64,000 nucleotides of DNA, taken from contig CAKRNO010000004.1 of NCBI GenBank assembly GCA_934371135.1, positions 1 to 64,000 on the forward strand, in the 5' to 3' direction. Positions 1 to 6,957 of the stretch are shown one piece after another. Both the position numbers and the translations under genes were made by a program. This DNA comes from an uncultured Eubacteriales bacterium. GTDB lineage: Bacteria; Bacillota; Clostridia; Oscillospirales; CAG-272. The notes beneath the pieces are model-generated. The model was not told where the DNA came from. It saw nothing but the letters and a program-made list of their open reading frames with translations, and made no database searches. Every line of letters starts with the position of its first letter. Within the stretch, counting starts at the first letter, position 1.

Positions 1-702
1 GCGGTGTATCGTGCAATGCTTGGGCTGCTGCCGTTATCCGCAGAACATCAACAAAATCTGCTGCATCGTGGGCTTTCTGAACTGAAAATCCGCGAAAATA
101 ACTACCGAACCCTTGCAGACGGAAAAGAACTGCGCGACAGCATTGCCGCGCAGCTTTCCGCCTGTTTCGACCTCAACGGAATACCCGGATTTTATTTTCG
201 GGACGGCTCTTGGCGGCTCTGCGCGTACAGCGGTCTGCTGATTCCCGTCCGCGATGCGGACGGACGCATGCAGGGTATCCAAATCCGCCGCGACAGTGCC
301 GAGCGCATGAAATATGTCTGGCTGTCCGGTGCAGGCCGGCCTTGCGGCACACCTGCGCGAAGCTGGGTTCATGTGACTGGCGATTGCACACAGACCACCG
401 CCGTTATCACCGAAGGACCGCTGAAAGGCGATGCCGCCAGTGCACTGTCCGGCGATACGCTGTTTCTCTGCGTGCCCGGCGTGTCTGCAATCAAATATCT
501 GCCGGAAACGCTGAAAAACCTGCATTTGACTGCCGTTTACGAGGCGTTTGACATGGATAAGCTGCGCAATCCGCAAGTTGTAGCCGCACGAAAGCGACTG
601 CGGCAGATGATTGCCGACTGCGGACTTCCGTGCCGGACGCTATTATGGAACGAAACCTGCAACGGTATAGATGACTATCTTGCCGCACAAAAAATCTGCT
701 GA
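1..702 (+). CDS. DUF3854/Toprim-like protein, 5' truncated by window edge
   Basis: The frame is open to the first base, so the N-terminus probably lies outside the window; a GTG at 4 is in frame but needs no start role. The 230 visible residues begin with the YRAML...LSAEHQQNLLHRGL segment typical of DUF3854 proteins, then a Toprim-like core with the acidic motif ITEGPLKGD (about residue 135) and a later acidic FDMDK motif (about residue 178). Such proteins are usually carried by conjugative elements and plasmids beside primase/helicase functions. Here it is alone, so it looks like the edge or relic of an integrated element. A DNA-transaction role is inferred from the fold; no catalytic activity is demonstrated. 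Confidence 0.7.
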   Translation, partial: AVYRAMLGLLPLSAEHQQNLLHRGLSELKIRENNYRTLADGKELRDSIAAQLSACFDLNGIPGFYFRDGSWRLCAYSGLLIPVRDADGRMQGIQIRRDSAERMKYVWLSGAGRPCGTPARSWVHVTGDCTQTTAVITEGPLKGDAASALSGDTLFLCVPGVSAIKYLPETLKNLHLTAVYEAFDMDKLRNPQVVAARKRLRQMIADCGLPCRTLLWNETCNGIDDYLAAQKIC

Positions 703-714
703 AGGAGAATTTTT

Positions 715-813
715 ATGAATAATGTTCAAAAAGTTGAAAAGCAATCCTTTTTCAAAAGCAAACGCGTTTCCGCACCCGCGGAAACGCATCAGGCAAACAA
801 ACGGTTTCTCTGA
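715..813 (+). CDS. Possible 32-residue ORF, likely remnant of the next mobile-element gene
   Basis: A good ribosome-binding site (GAAGGAG, 9 bases before ATG 715) follows the DUF3854 stop by 12 bases, so translation of a next cistron is plausible. The product is only 32 residues, begins MNNVQKVEKQSFFK, and its last third is encoded inside the first structured repeat (766-834). I read it as the start of a mobile-element gene whose body was lost at the repeat. It resembles no protein I know and may have no function. Confidence 0.3.
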   Translation: MNNVQKVEKQSFFKSKRVSAPAETHQANKRFL

Positions 814-834
814 TGAATGAAAAAAGTTTGCCGG
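766..834. repeat. Structured repeat, copy 1 of 3
   Basis: An 8-bp hairpin (766-773 with 778-785, loop ACCC) is followed by CATCAGGCAAAC and a second stem GGCAAAC (792-798) with GTTTGCC (826-832). CATCAG (787-792) can alternatively pair with CTGATG (810-815). The arrangement recurs at 903-967 and 1037-1103 with base changes in the stems that preserve pairing. Confidence 0.6.
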
Positions 835-902
835 GACGCACCTACAGTGTCGCGAGCGCGGTTTCTCGAAACGGCAAGTTCTCCTATTTAGGCAAGCAAA
901 AT

Positions 903-971
903 GCATTTTTGCCTTGCAAAAATGCGAGGGCGAACAAACGATTTCACCGAAATAGTGAAAAGTTCGCTCCG
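903..971. repeat. Structured repeat, copy 2 of 3
   Basis: A 10-bp hairpin (903-912 with 916-925, loop CTT) is followed by stem GCGAAC (930-935) with GTTCGC (962-967). Inside that stem lies a small hairpin TTTCAC (942-947) with GTGAAA (955-960). Compared with copies 1 and 3 the second stem has an A-T to G-C compensatory change (GCAAAC/GTTTGC becomes GCGAAC/GTTCGC). Confidence 0.6.
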
Positions 972-1020
972 GCCATCTCTCTCTTGCCTTGACAACACAA
1001 GTTAGACAATAGCTGGCGCA
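970..1020. repeat. Dispersed repeat ending in AATAGCTGGCGCA
   Basis: The segment contains ACACAAGTTAGACAATAGC followed by TGGCGCA and matches both units of the tandem repeat at 34789-34919 with a few differences. It joins directly onto the tail of structured repeat copy 2, and a fragment of the same junction (GTTTGCCAGGGC) precedes the second unit at the other locus. Confidence 0.6.
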
Positions 1021-1036
1021 TAAACGAAAGTAACGG

Positions 1037-1107
1037 TATTTTCGCAACTGCGAAAATACATCAGGCAAACGGATGGTTTCTCTGACCAATTAAGAAGTTT
1101 GCCGGGG
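1037..1107. repeat. Structured repeat, copy 3 of 3
   Basis: A 9-bp hairpin (1037-1045 with 1050-1058, loop AACT) precedes CATCAGGCAAAC, with stem GGCAAAC (1064-1070) and GTTTGCC (1097-1103). The conserved core is CATCAGGCAAAC-N5/6-GGTTTCTCTGA in copies 1 and 3. The upstream hairpin differs almost throughout from copy 1 (TATTTTCGC versus GTTTCCGC) but still pairs perfectly. A diverged copy of the dispersed repeat (ACACAAGTGGGGC) follows near 1150. Confidence 0.6.
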
Positions 1108-1209
1108 CGCACGACGTTCGCACGAACGGGGCTTCTGCCTCTCCCCGCGCGTGCCTTATGTACACAAGTGGGGCGTTTGCTTGCGCGGGCGGGGGACAAA
1201 GACGCGTGC

Positions 1210-1238
1210 TTGACAGCGGCGGGAAAACATGGTATCCT
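1210..1238 (+). promoter_or_regulatory. Promoter for the 1312 membrane protein
   Basis: TTGACA (1210-1215), 17-bp spacer, TATCCT (1233-1238). It leaves a leader of about 70 bases before ATG 1312. Confidence 0.6.
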
Positions 1239-1311
1239 TTTCCTGTAAGAGAACAGGGTAGAAAAACGCCCGGCAGGGCGGTTACAACAGAATTTTGAGA
1301 GGAGACATTTT

Positions 1312-2244
1312 ATGAACAAGGCACTTACCCGTTTTTTCACGGAACAAGGATTGACAGTTTCCGGGAACACAGCGTATGGAGAAATGGGAGGATATGAGGT
1401 CAACGCTTCCTTACACACAATGACCGGGGGACCGACGCCCCTGCACATTCACTTCTCCTGCTTTACGACGCCCGAGCAGAAAAATGCGATCGAGGGGGCG
1501 GTGCAGACTGCGGGGCTATCCGGCGTAGCGCTCCTCGGCTGGACGCCCTACGGCATGGTCATCGGCAGCAGGCTGCCGACATTCAAAAAGTTTGCACAGC
1601 GCCTGGCAGAAGCTTTGTGTCAGCTGTCGCAGATCCTCTCCGCGAACGGAGCATCCGGTGTCGGGTATTGCCCCGTCTGCGGCGGGTCGCTCTCCGAGGA
1701 GAGCAAGGTGTGCCTCCTGAACGGTATGCAGATCACGATGGACTGCGCGTGCGTGGAAGCCATGAACGCCGCGGTCCGGAACGAGAATCAGGCGTTCCGT
1801 GATGCCCCGAACCATTATCTGCGCGGGTTCGGCGGGGCGGTCCTCGGCGGGCTGGTCGGCGCCCTGGTGGCGTACGTCCTGTTCCAGATCGGATTTATCT
1901 CCGCCCTGTCGGTTTTCGTGGCAATCGCGCTGGGGGCTTTCCTGTATCAGAAGTTCGGGGGGAAGCCGAACGCAGGCATGGTCGTCATCGTGTCCCTGAC
2001 ATCGTTTGCTTTCATGATCGCGGCGGTCTTCGGGGTATATCTGATCGCCATCTCCAATATGCTGGCGGAGGAGGGGCTGAACATGACCGCGGTCGAAGCG
2101 TTCGGTCAGCTCATGGAAAACAGCGATTTCTCGAGAGAATTTCTGACGAACCTGTGGATGACGATTCTGTTCTCGGTCATCGGCGTGGTCGGCGAGATCA
2201 TCATGCTTATGCGCAAGATCAAACGACCGAGCGAAATTGAGTAA
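1312..2244 (+). CDS. Membrane protein with a C-terminal four-helix region and an internal Cys pair motif
   Basis: I do not recognise this 310-residue protein. Residues 1-110 look soluble. Residues around 118-145 hold CPVCGG and, about 20 residues later, CAC, an arrangement that could bind zinc. From about residue 170 there are long hydrophobic segments separated by short loops (GGAVLGGLVGALVAYVLF; ALSVFVAIALGAFLY; a third near 220; a last one near 285), so three or four membrane helices are likely. Start ATG 1312 is preceded by GAGAGGAG at a good distance and by a canonical promoter. It is transcribed alone and ends in a double terminator. Function unknown. Confidence 0.75.
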   Translation: MNKALTRFFTEQGLTVSGNTAYGEMGGYEVNASLHTMTGGPTPLHIHFSCFTTPEQKNAIEGAVQTAGLSGVALLGWTPYGMVIGSRLPTFKKFAQRLAEALCQLSQILSANGASGVGYCPVCGGSLSEESKVCLLNGMQITMDCACVEAMNAAVRNENQAFRDAPNHYLRGFGGAVLGGLVGALVAYVLFQIGFISALSVFVAIALGAFLYQKFGGKPNAGMVVIVSLTSFAFMIAAVFGVYLIAISNMLAEEGLNMTAVEAFGQLMENSDFSREFLTNLWMTILFSVIGVVGEIIMLMRKIKRPSEIE

Positions 2245-2312
2245 GAGACCCTCCCGTGCCGTACAGAGCAACCACGCGGTTGCCGGGCACACAATATAAG
2301 AATCTGTCAAGT

Positions 2313-2384
2313 GACCCCCGGCCGGGGGTCGCTTTTCGCTTTTGTCGGGGAGGAGCCGTTTTTGCGGCTCCTCCTTGTGTTTTG
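2313..2384 (+). terminator. Two consecutive intrinsic terminators
   Basis: The first is a 9-bp GACCCCCGG stem (2313-2330) with a T-rich tail. The second is a 10-bp GGAGGAGCCG stem (2349-2358 with 2365-2374) followed by TTGTGTTTT. The second stem belongs to a recurring terminator type seen also near 4550, 6660, 7980 and 44690. Confidence 0.75.
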
Positions 2385-2423
2385 GCAATTAAAAACGGCG
2401 GAGCCAACGGTGCTCTGCCGGTT

Positions 2424-2696
2424 TTAGAGGGGGTGTGTCCTGATAAAGGCTTTGATGTCGGTGAGGAGGCGAAGATCGGCGTCGGTGAGGGTGTCAAAGG
2501 AGCCTAACTCCAGGAGAAAACCGGGGTCGAGACGGAGGATCTAGCAGATGCGCCGGAGCTGCTCGAGATTCGGCTCCTGTATATCACGTTCGATCTTGGA
2601 ATAATTGGATTGATTCATAGGGATCAATTTGGCAATTTCCCGCTGCGACAGATCCATGTCCTCGCGGGCGTTCCGTATCTTTTCACCGAAGGTCAT
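2424..2696 (-). pseudogene. XRE-family regulator split by an in-frame TAG
   Basis: From ATG 2696 (AAGGAG 7 bases upstream) the frame encodes an XRE helix-turn-helix: MTFGEKIRNAREDMDLSQ, then REIAKLIPMNQSNYSKIERD and EPNLEQLRRIC. Codon 52 (2541-2543) is TAG. Reading on in the same frame gives a sensible tail (ILRLDPGFLLELGSFDTL, then DADLRLLTDIKAF) of 39 codons to TAA at 2424-2426. The intact gene would encode about 90 residues. One substitution, for example CAG to TAG, explains the break. The truncated 51-residue product keeps most of the DNA-binding helices but lacks the end of the domain. It is divergent from the lipoprotein at 2828 and probably regulated it. Confidence 0.75.
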
Positions 2697-2719
2697 GTGC
2701 AAGTCTCCTTTTTGCTTGC

Positions 2720-2798
2720 AGTATAGCATAATCAACTCAAATTATTGACAATTAGTTTAAAATACTATAATTGGATATGTGAGTTAATTATAAACTCA
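2720..2798. promoter_or_regulatory. Divergent promoter/operator region between XRE regulator and lipoprotein
   Basis: On the minus strand an extended TGC-TATACT -10 lies at 2720-2725. On the plus strand TTGACA (2745-2750) and TATAAT (2766-2771) are separated by only 15 bp. TGAGTT (2780-2785) and AACTCA (2793-2798) form an inverted repeat, and another AACTCA lies at 2734-2739. These are plausible sites for the neighbouring XRE protein; the assignment is inference. Confidence 0.5.
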
Positions 2799-2827
2799 AA
2801 TAAGCAAACACCATAGGAGGGACAAAA

Positions 2828-3757
2828 ATGAAAAATGCAAGAATTGTTATGCTGGTATTTTTGGTACTGGTGCTTTTGGTTGCGCTGGTCTCCTGCTCAG
2901 TCGATGCGGGCAGCGGCACAACCGATGCGGGCAACACAGGTGGGGGCACCCATACACATACCTATGCGGTCGCCTGGACGAGCGATGCGGACTACCATTG
3001 GCACGCGGCGACTTGCAGTCACGCAGACGAGGTAAAAGATAAAGCCGCGCATACGTATGAAAACGGTGCCTGCACGGTGTGCGGTCGGGCGGAGCCTGTC
3101 CACAAGCATACCTATGCGGACGCATGGACGAGCGACGCGGAGTACCACTGGCACGCGGCGACCTGCGGTCACGCGGACGAGGTGAAAGATAAAGCCGCAC
3201 ATACCTATGAAAACGGTGCCTGCGCGGTGTGCGGACGGGCGTAGCATGACGGCGATCTTGACCCAAGCGCAAAGTTCCTCGAATATTTGCCGCTTCCGGA
3301 TGGCACTTGGTCTGTTTCCTCGGGGCAGGCAAAATTGCTCGATAAGATCGTCATCCCTGCCGCTTGGCAGGGAAAAGCGGTCACGGCAATCTCGGCGCAG
3401 GGCTTTCAAAATTGCGCAAACCTTACCGGTATTACCATTCCGGATTGTGTAGCGAACATTGGTAATTCGGCATTCTCCGGTTGCACGAGCCTGACGAGTA
3501 TTACGATTCCCGCGAGTGTGACGAGCATCGGCGATTCTGCGTTCCGTGGCTGCACGAGCCTGACGAGCGTTACAATCCCGTCAAGTGTGACGAGGATCGG
3601 CAATTATGCGTTCCGTGATTGCACGCGGCTGACCACTATCCGATACAACGGGACAAAAGCGGAGTGGGACGCAATCGGAAAAGAAGATAGCATCTGGAAC
3701 GACAACACCGGTGCGTACACGCTGATCTGCACCGACGGGGAATACAGCAAAGAATAA
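2828..3757 (+). pseudogene. BspA-like lipoprotein with Cys/His-rich repeats, split by an in-frame TAG
   Basis: ATG 2828 has a strong GGAGGG site. Residues 1-23 are a lipoprotein signal (lipobox ALVSC). Two 50-residue repeats follow, each running HTYA.AWTSDA.YHWHAATC to ENGAC.VCGRA, rich in His and Cys. Codon 139 (3242-3244) is TAG, but the same frame resumes at once (HDGDLDPSAKFLEYLPLPDG) and encodes three BspA-type leucine-rich repeats (pattern LTSITIPASVTSIGDSAFRGC) and the RYNGTKAEWDAI tail typical of these proteins, ending TAA at 3757. So 309 codons form one ancestral gene interrupted by one stop. The 138-residue front half could still be made; the LRR half has no good ribosome-binding site. 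Either pseudogene or read-through; pseudogene is simpler. Confidence 0.75.
2952..3242 (+). repeat. 150-bp tandem duplication inside the lipoprotein gene
   Basis: Two near-identical copies with a 150-bp period (CCTATGCGG at 2961 and again at 3111) encode the Cys/His-rich module twice. The few differences are mostly synonymous or conservative. Confidence 0.8.
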
Positions 3758-3839
3758 GCGCCGCGATGCAAGAGAAAGCGTCGGCGCACAAAATAACCGG
3801 ATCACACGGCGAAAGCCGAAAAATAAAGGAGAAATAAAC

Positions 3840-4516
3840 ATGAAGATAACGATGAAAGACATTCGCAATTTCCTGCTCGCTTCCACCTTCGGTCGGGACA
3901 ATTATCGGCGTTGCTTGCCCCTGATGTGACCGAAGACGACGTTATCACGGCGTGCCTGCTGCGTGCCTGGCGGGACGCATTCAGCCGCGTCTCCACAAGT
4001 GCGCCGGTGCAGACGGCAACCGCAGAGGACATTTGCAAAGATCCCAGAGTACTCGAAATTTTCCGGGAGTATATTCAGGCACCCGGTACGCGCACCGCGA
4101 CCGGCGCGGGGTACTGCAAAGCGACGGTATTGCACAATCATTACGACGAACTCATGCGCATCCTCGGGCAGAACAGAAATGTCGGCGGGCTCGGTTACGG
4201 GCATTTGCAGAAGTGGTTCAACATGGCGGTCAAGTACTACTATGTGTTGGGGGTAAAGCGTGATCGCATCGGGCTCGACGGGGTGTTGAAGAATTATCCG
4301 TTCGATGAGGCGGACTGCCCGGTCGATTCCGTGATCCTCGCCGCACTGCAGGCAGACTGCAAAAAGCAGGGGCTGCCGGCGAAGAATCGCAACGGGAAGG
4401 GCTGCTGCCATGTGTCGTGGAGCAAGATGACCGAGGATGATTATCGGCAGATCCAGGAATGCATCGGTGCACTGACGAATGGGTGCAACCTTGACTACGA
4501 TTTTCAGAACTGGTGA
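3840..4516 (+). pseudogene. Hypothetical protein, frameshifted near codon 21
   Basis: ATG 3840 has a clear AAAGGAG site and begins MKITMKDIRNFLLASTFGRDN. It then runs into a TGA about 8 codons later, while the neighbouring frame is open from 3902 to 4516 and continues naturally (LSALLAPDVTEDDVITACLL). Loss of one T from a TTT run at about 3901-3903 explains this. The intact protein would be about 225 residues. Recognisable segments are GHLQKWFNMAVKYYYVLG, CPVDSVILAAL and WSKMTEDDYRQIQ, a pattern I associate with uncharacterised Firmicutes proteins. No function can be named. It is the third broken gene in a row. Confidence 0.65.
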
Positions 4517-4525
4517 GAAACGTTT

Positions 4526-4557
4526 GAAAAGCATCGTCTGAAACAACGAGGAGGAGC
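4526..4557. repeat. 32-bp direct repeat, left copy
   Basis: GAAAAGCATCGTCTGAAACA plus CGAGGAGGAGC; the right copy at 6636-6667 differs by one base. The 3' part is also the ascending arm of a terminator hairpin. The pair brackets the AT-rich two-gene cassette. Confidence 0.75.
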
Positions 4558-4578
4558 CCAAAAACGGCTCCTCCTTGT
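4548..4578 (+). terminator. Intrinsic terminator, GGAGGAGCC stem
   Basis: AGGAGGAGCC pairs with GGCTCCTCCT across a short CAAAAAC loop, followed by TGTTG. It ends the transcript from 3840. Confidence 0.65.
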
Positions 4579-4589
4579 TGCAAAACGAA

Positions 4590-4617
4590 AACCACGCGAC
4601 CCGATCGTCGCGTGGTT
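4590..4617 (-). terminator. Terminator downstream of the MDR gene
   Basis: 11-bp stem AACCACGCGAC (4590-4600) with GTCGCGTGGTT (4607-4617). On the minus strand it is followed by TTCGTTTTGC, so it terminates the cassette transcript. Confidence 0.65.
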
Positions 4618-4679
4618 GAAAAGAGGTTCGCTGGTGAGGGGGAAATCCTCCGATGTGTTCAAATAGATTTGACCTATTT

Positions 4680-5684
4680 TTATTCAATATTCCTCCAGTC
4701 GAAGACTGTACCAATCGGGAAATTCTTATCATCACAAAGTTCATTGTAAATCCGCGGTGCATCTGCGGGCGATTCAACACGCGAAATAATCGGCTCAATT
4801 TGAATTCGTTTTGAGGCGATCATATCGAGAATGGCATGGCAGTCATCATTGTGCGTCCAGTGATGCGGATAGGACTCATATTTCGGTCTTACAAAATTGT
4901 GCGCGCCGATCAGCTTGATCCCCGGTCTATGAACCTGCTTGTAAAAATCAATCGCACAATCGGAAACTCTCGTACAGCCGAGAAGGGATATCCTGCCCAT
5001 CCATGATGCACAATCCAACGCTTGTTTCAGTGCCTGCGATACACCGGTAACCTCGACGCAGCCGTTTACGCCTTTGCCGTTCGTGACATTCTTCACCTTT
5101 TGGACGAAGTCTTCCTCCGACGGGTCGAACGCATAGTCGGCACCGAGTCTCAATGCAAGCTCACGTCTTTGCGCATTCAAATCGACTGCGATGACAGGGT
5201 TGGCACCGGAAAGTCTTAAAAATTGTGTTGCAAATATCCCGAGAAGTCCCTGTCCCATGACCATGGCACTTTCTCCAAGCTCGATTTCGAGCTTTCTGAC
5301 GCCGCCGAGCCCCATGGAAGCAATAACAACAAATGCCGCTTCAAGAGAGGAAACAGCGTTATTTTCAACCTTTGTTATATCGCTTTCCGGGCGAATATTA
5401 TACTTGGAATGGCATCCGTGGTACACCAAAACCCGGTCGCCCACGGACACTTTGCTTACCCCAGATCCGACTTCTTCCACATATCCCACGCCGCAATAGC
5501 CAAGTGACATAGGATAATTCTGTGAAGTGTTGTTCATTCCCAGAAGGCAAGCTCTTTCTGTACCGCCGCTCACAACGGTATATTCCATTCTTGTAAGAAC
5601 TTCGTTTTCTTTTACTTTGCCGACTTCATTTTCCAAAAGCTCCGCCCGATGGACACCTGTAAAAAATATTTGCTTGTTTCGCAT
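4680..5684 (-). CDS. MDR-superfamily (zinc-less type) alcohol dehydrogenase-like oxidoreductase
   Basis: 334 residues with the medium-chain dehydrogenase plan. An N-terminal GroES-like part contains YTVVSGGTERA and LGYCGVGYVEEVG, then a Rossmann core with AMVMGQGLLGIFATQ, VIAVDLNAQRRELALRLGAD and GVNGCVEVTG. The usual catalytic zinc ligands (Cys in CGTD, His in GHE) are replaced and the four-Cys structural loop is absent, so it probably uses no zinc. Start ATG 5684 is preferred over an upstream GTG because GAGGTG lies just before it. It follows the dehydratase-like gene by 8 bases and is clearly lower in GC than the surrounding genes. The pair suggests a catabolic step on a hydroxylated or sugar-derived ring compound; the substrate is unknown. 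Confidence 0.75.
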   Translation of the reverse strand: MRNKQIFFTGVHRAELLENEVGKVKENEVLTRMEYTVVSGGTERACLLGMNNTSQNYPMSLGYCGVGYVEEVGSGVSKVSVGDRVLVYHGCHSKYNIRPESDITKVENNAVSSLEAAFVVIASMGLGGVRKLEIELGESAMVMGQGLLGIFATQFLRLSGANPVIAVDLNAQRRELALRLGADYAFDPSEEDFVQKVKNVTNGKGVNGCVEVTGVSQALKQALDCASWMGRISLLGCTRVSDCAIDFYKQVHRPGIKLIGAHNFVRPKYESYPHHWTHNDDCHAILDMIASKRIQIEPIISRVESPADAPRIYNELCDDKNFPIGTVFDWRNIE

Positions 5685-5692
5685 ATAGCACC

Positions 5693-6508
5693 TCACAGTA
5701 ATTTTTTCATATGATCGACGATTGCCCGAGCAGCCGTTAAATCGAGCTGTTCCATGGTGCTGCCCTCGTCATAACGGTCAACACAGAAAGCAATGTGACC
5801 GCCCAAAATCGGATTTACAATTCTCGATAAACTTCCGGCTGCACCGTTTGTATGATAGCTGACAGGTGTTTTGACTTCTTTTTTTAGAACGGTCATGGTC
5901 TTAAAGCTTTCAACCAGATCCCCTTCATCTGCTGCGAATGTCACAATTTTTATGATGTCGGGATGGCGTTTTTCCAGAAATAAAGCCAGCTCCACCACCT
6001 GTTCACAATTCATGGGAACGCCGGGGTGACAGGATAGCAAAACCTCTGCGCCCATAGAGTGAACTTTTTCGATCAAGGCGCATTGCTTTGCAATGACTCT
6101 GTCATCGGTAACGACTTCTTTCGGGTTGCCTTTTGTAAAACTATATTGATCGCTGCCGAAAAATGCGTCCCTTGAGGCCGCGTCAAACGTATATCCCTGC
6201 ATATCAATGCCGGCGGCTCCGGCAGATACGGCACATAAAAGGCTGCCTATTCGTTCGTTTTCCGTAAGACCGCCATCCGACCAATCATAGTTTCTGTTGT
6301 AATTCAGTGCAAGTACCGGCAGCTTTGACGCGCGAATAATGGATTTCAGTGCATTTTCGTCTGCGTTTTCAAGGCAGGAAATATGCAAATCTATCATGTC
6401 GGCGCCGTCATATAGGCAGTTTTTGATTGCCGCAACGGCAGATGAAACGCTTTTTTCCCTAATAACGCCTGCCAATGCAGGAGCGTTGATTTCGGATATT
6501 TTTTTCAT
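5693..6508 (-). CDS. Type I 3-dehydroquinate dehydratase-like (AroD-family) enzyme
   Basis: 271 residues folding as a TIM-barrel of the class I aldolase type. Visible anchors are ADMIDLHISCLE, VLLSCHPGVP carrying the candidate catalytic His, DIIKIVTFAADEGD carrying the candidate Schiff-base Lys, and the C-terminal GGHIAFC and EGSTMEQLDL stretch that in AroD closes over the substrate. Known AroD enzymes dehydrate 3-dehydroquinate through that Lys/His pair. This copy is diverged, lacks other shikimate genes nearby and is linked to a dehydrogenase, so a related dehydratase or aldolase in a catabolic pathway is as likely as biosynthesis. ATG 6508 has AAGGTGAT upstream. Confidence 0.65.
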   Translation of the reverse strand: MKKISEINAPALAGVIREKSVSSAVAAIKNCLYDGADMIDLHISCLENADENALKSIIRASKLPVLALNYNRNYDWSDGGLTENERIGSLLCAVSAGAAGIDMQGYTFDAASRDAFFGSDQYSFTKGNPKEVVTDDRVIAKQCALIEKVHSMGAEVLLSCHPGVPMNCEQVVELALFLEKRHPDIIKIVTFAADEGDLVESFKTMTVLKKEVKTPVSYHTNGAAGSLSRIVNPILGGHIAFCVDRYDEGSTMEQLDLTAARAIVDHMKKLL

Positions 6509-6635
6509 TTACGTTATCACCTTAAACGAATTTCATGTTTATTAAAGCAAAATAAAATCCGTTATGTAAATAGCCTATTCGATTTTTTTGTCATTTTTGA
6601 TACTTAATTATTGACATTACGGGTGAACAACGGTA
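6509..6635. other. AT-rich upstream region of the cassette
   Basis: About 125 bases, strikingly AT-rich against the GC-rich surroundings, holding the ribosome-binding site of the 6508 gene and presumably its promoter. I could not pick a single convincing -35/-10 pair. No gene seen. Confidence 0.5.
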
Positions 6636-6687
6636 GAAAAGCATCGTCCGAAACAACGAGGAGGAGCAGAAAAAGCGGCTCCTCCTC
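6636..6687. repeat. 32-bp direct repeat, right copy, with terminator arm
   Basis: 6636-6667 matches 4526-4557 with one mismatch. It continues into a GGAGGAGC hairpin closed by GCTCCTCC near 6679-6687. Confidence 0.7.
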
Positions 6688-6728
6688 GGGGTTTTACATC
6701 GGTCCAACGAGGTGTTTTGCGTCGGTGG

Positions 6729-6757
6729 TTGTTTTTGCGGCGCGGGCGTGCTATACT
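6729..6757 (+). promoter_or_regulatory. Promoter for asparaginase
   Basis: TTGTTT (6729-6734), 17-bp spacer, TATACT (6752-6757) with an extended TGC. Confidence 0.65.
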
Positions 6758-6763
6758 AATGGG

Positions 6764-6957
6764 GAAAACGAGGGGAGCCGGTCTCCGGCGAGTGGTCGGC
6801 ATCGGGCTCCATTTCCCGCGGCGGCGCGGGATACCCTCAAACGGGCACAACCGCCGAAAGCGGCATCAGTGCCCCTTTCCCCGCTTCGATGCGCGGGGAA
6901 AAGGGCGGCGCCGGGGGGGTGGCAGAGACAAAACGAAACGGACGGAAGTGTGGCAAA
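6764..6957 (+). promoter_or_regulatory. Long structured 5' leader of asparaginase
   Basis: About 195 bases between the predicted transcription start and GTG 6958 contain no good reading frame. They fold into strong hairpins: GGAGCC (6775) with GGCTCC (6805), and CCCTT-TCCCCGC (about 6870) with GCGGGGA-AAAGGG (about 6893). It matches no riboswitch class I know by eye. A regulatory role is inference. Confidence 0.35.

Noticed and set aside
643..1448. Two overlapping minus-strand frames of 148 codons
   Set aside because: They lie across the structured repeats and the start of the 1312 gene; repeated peptide strings come from the DNA repeats.
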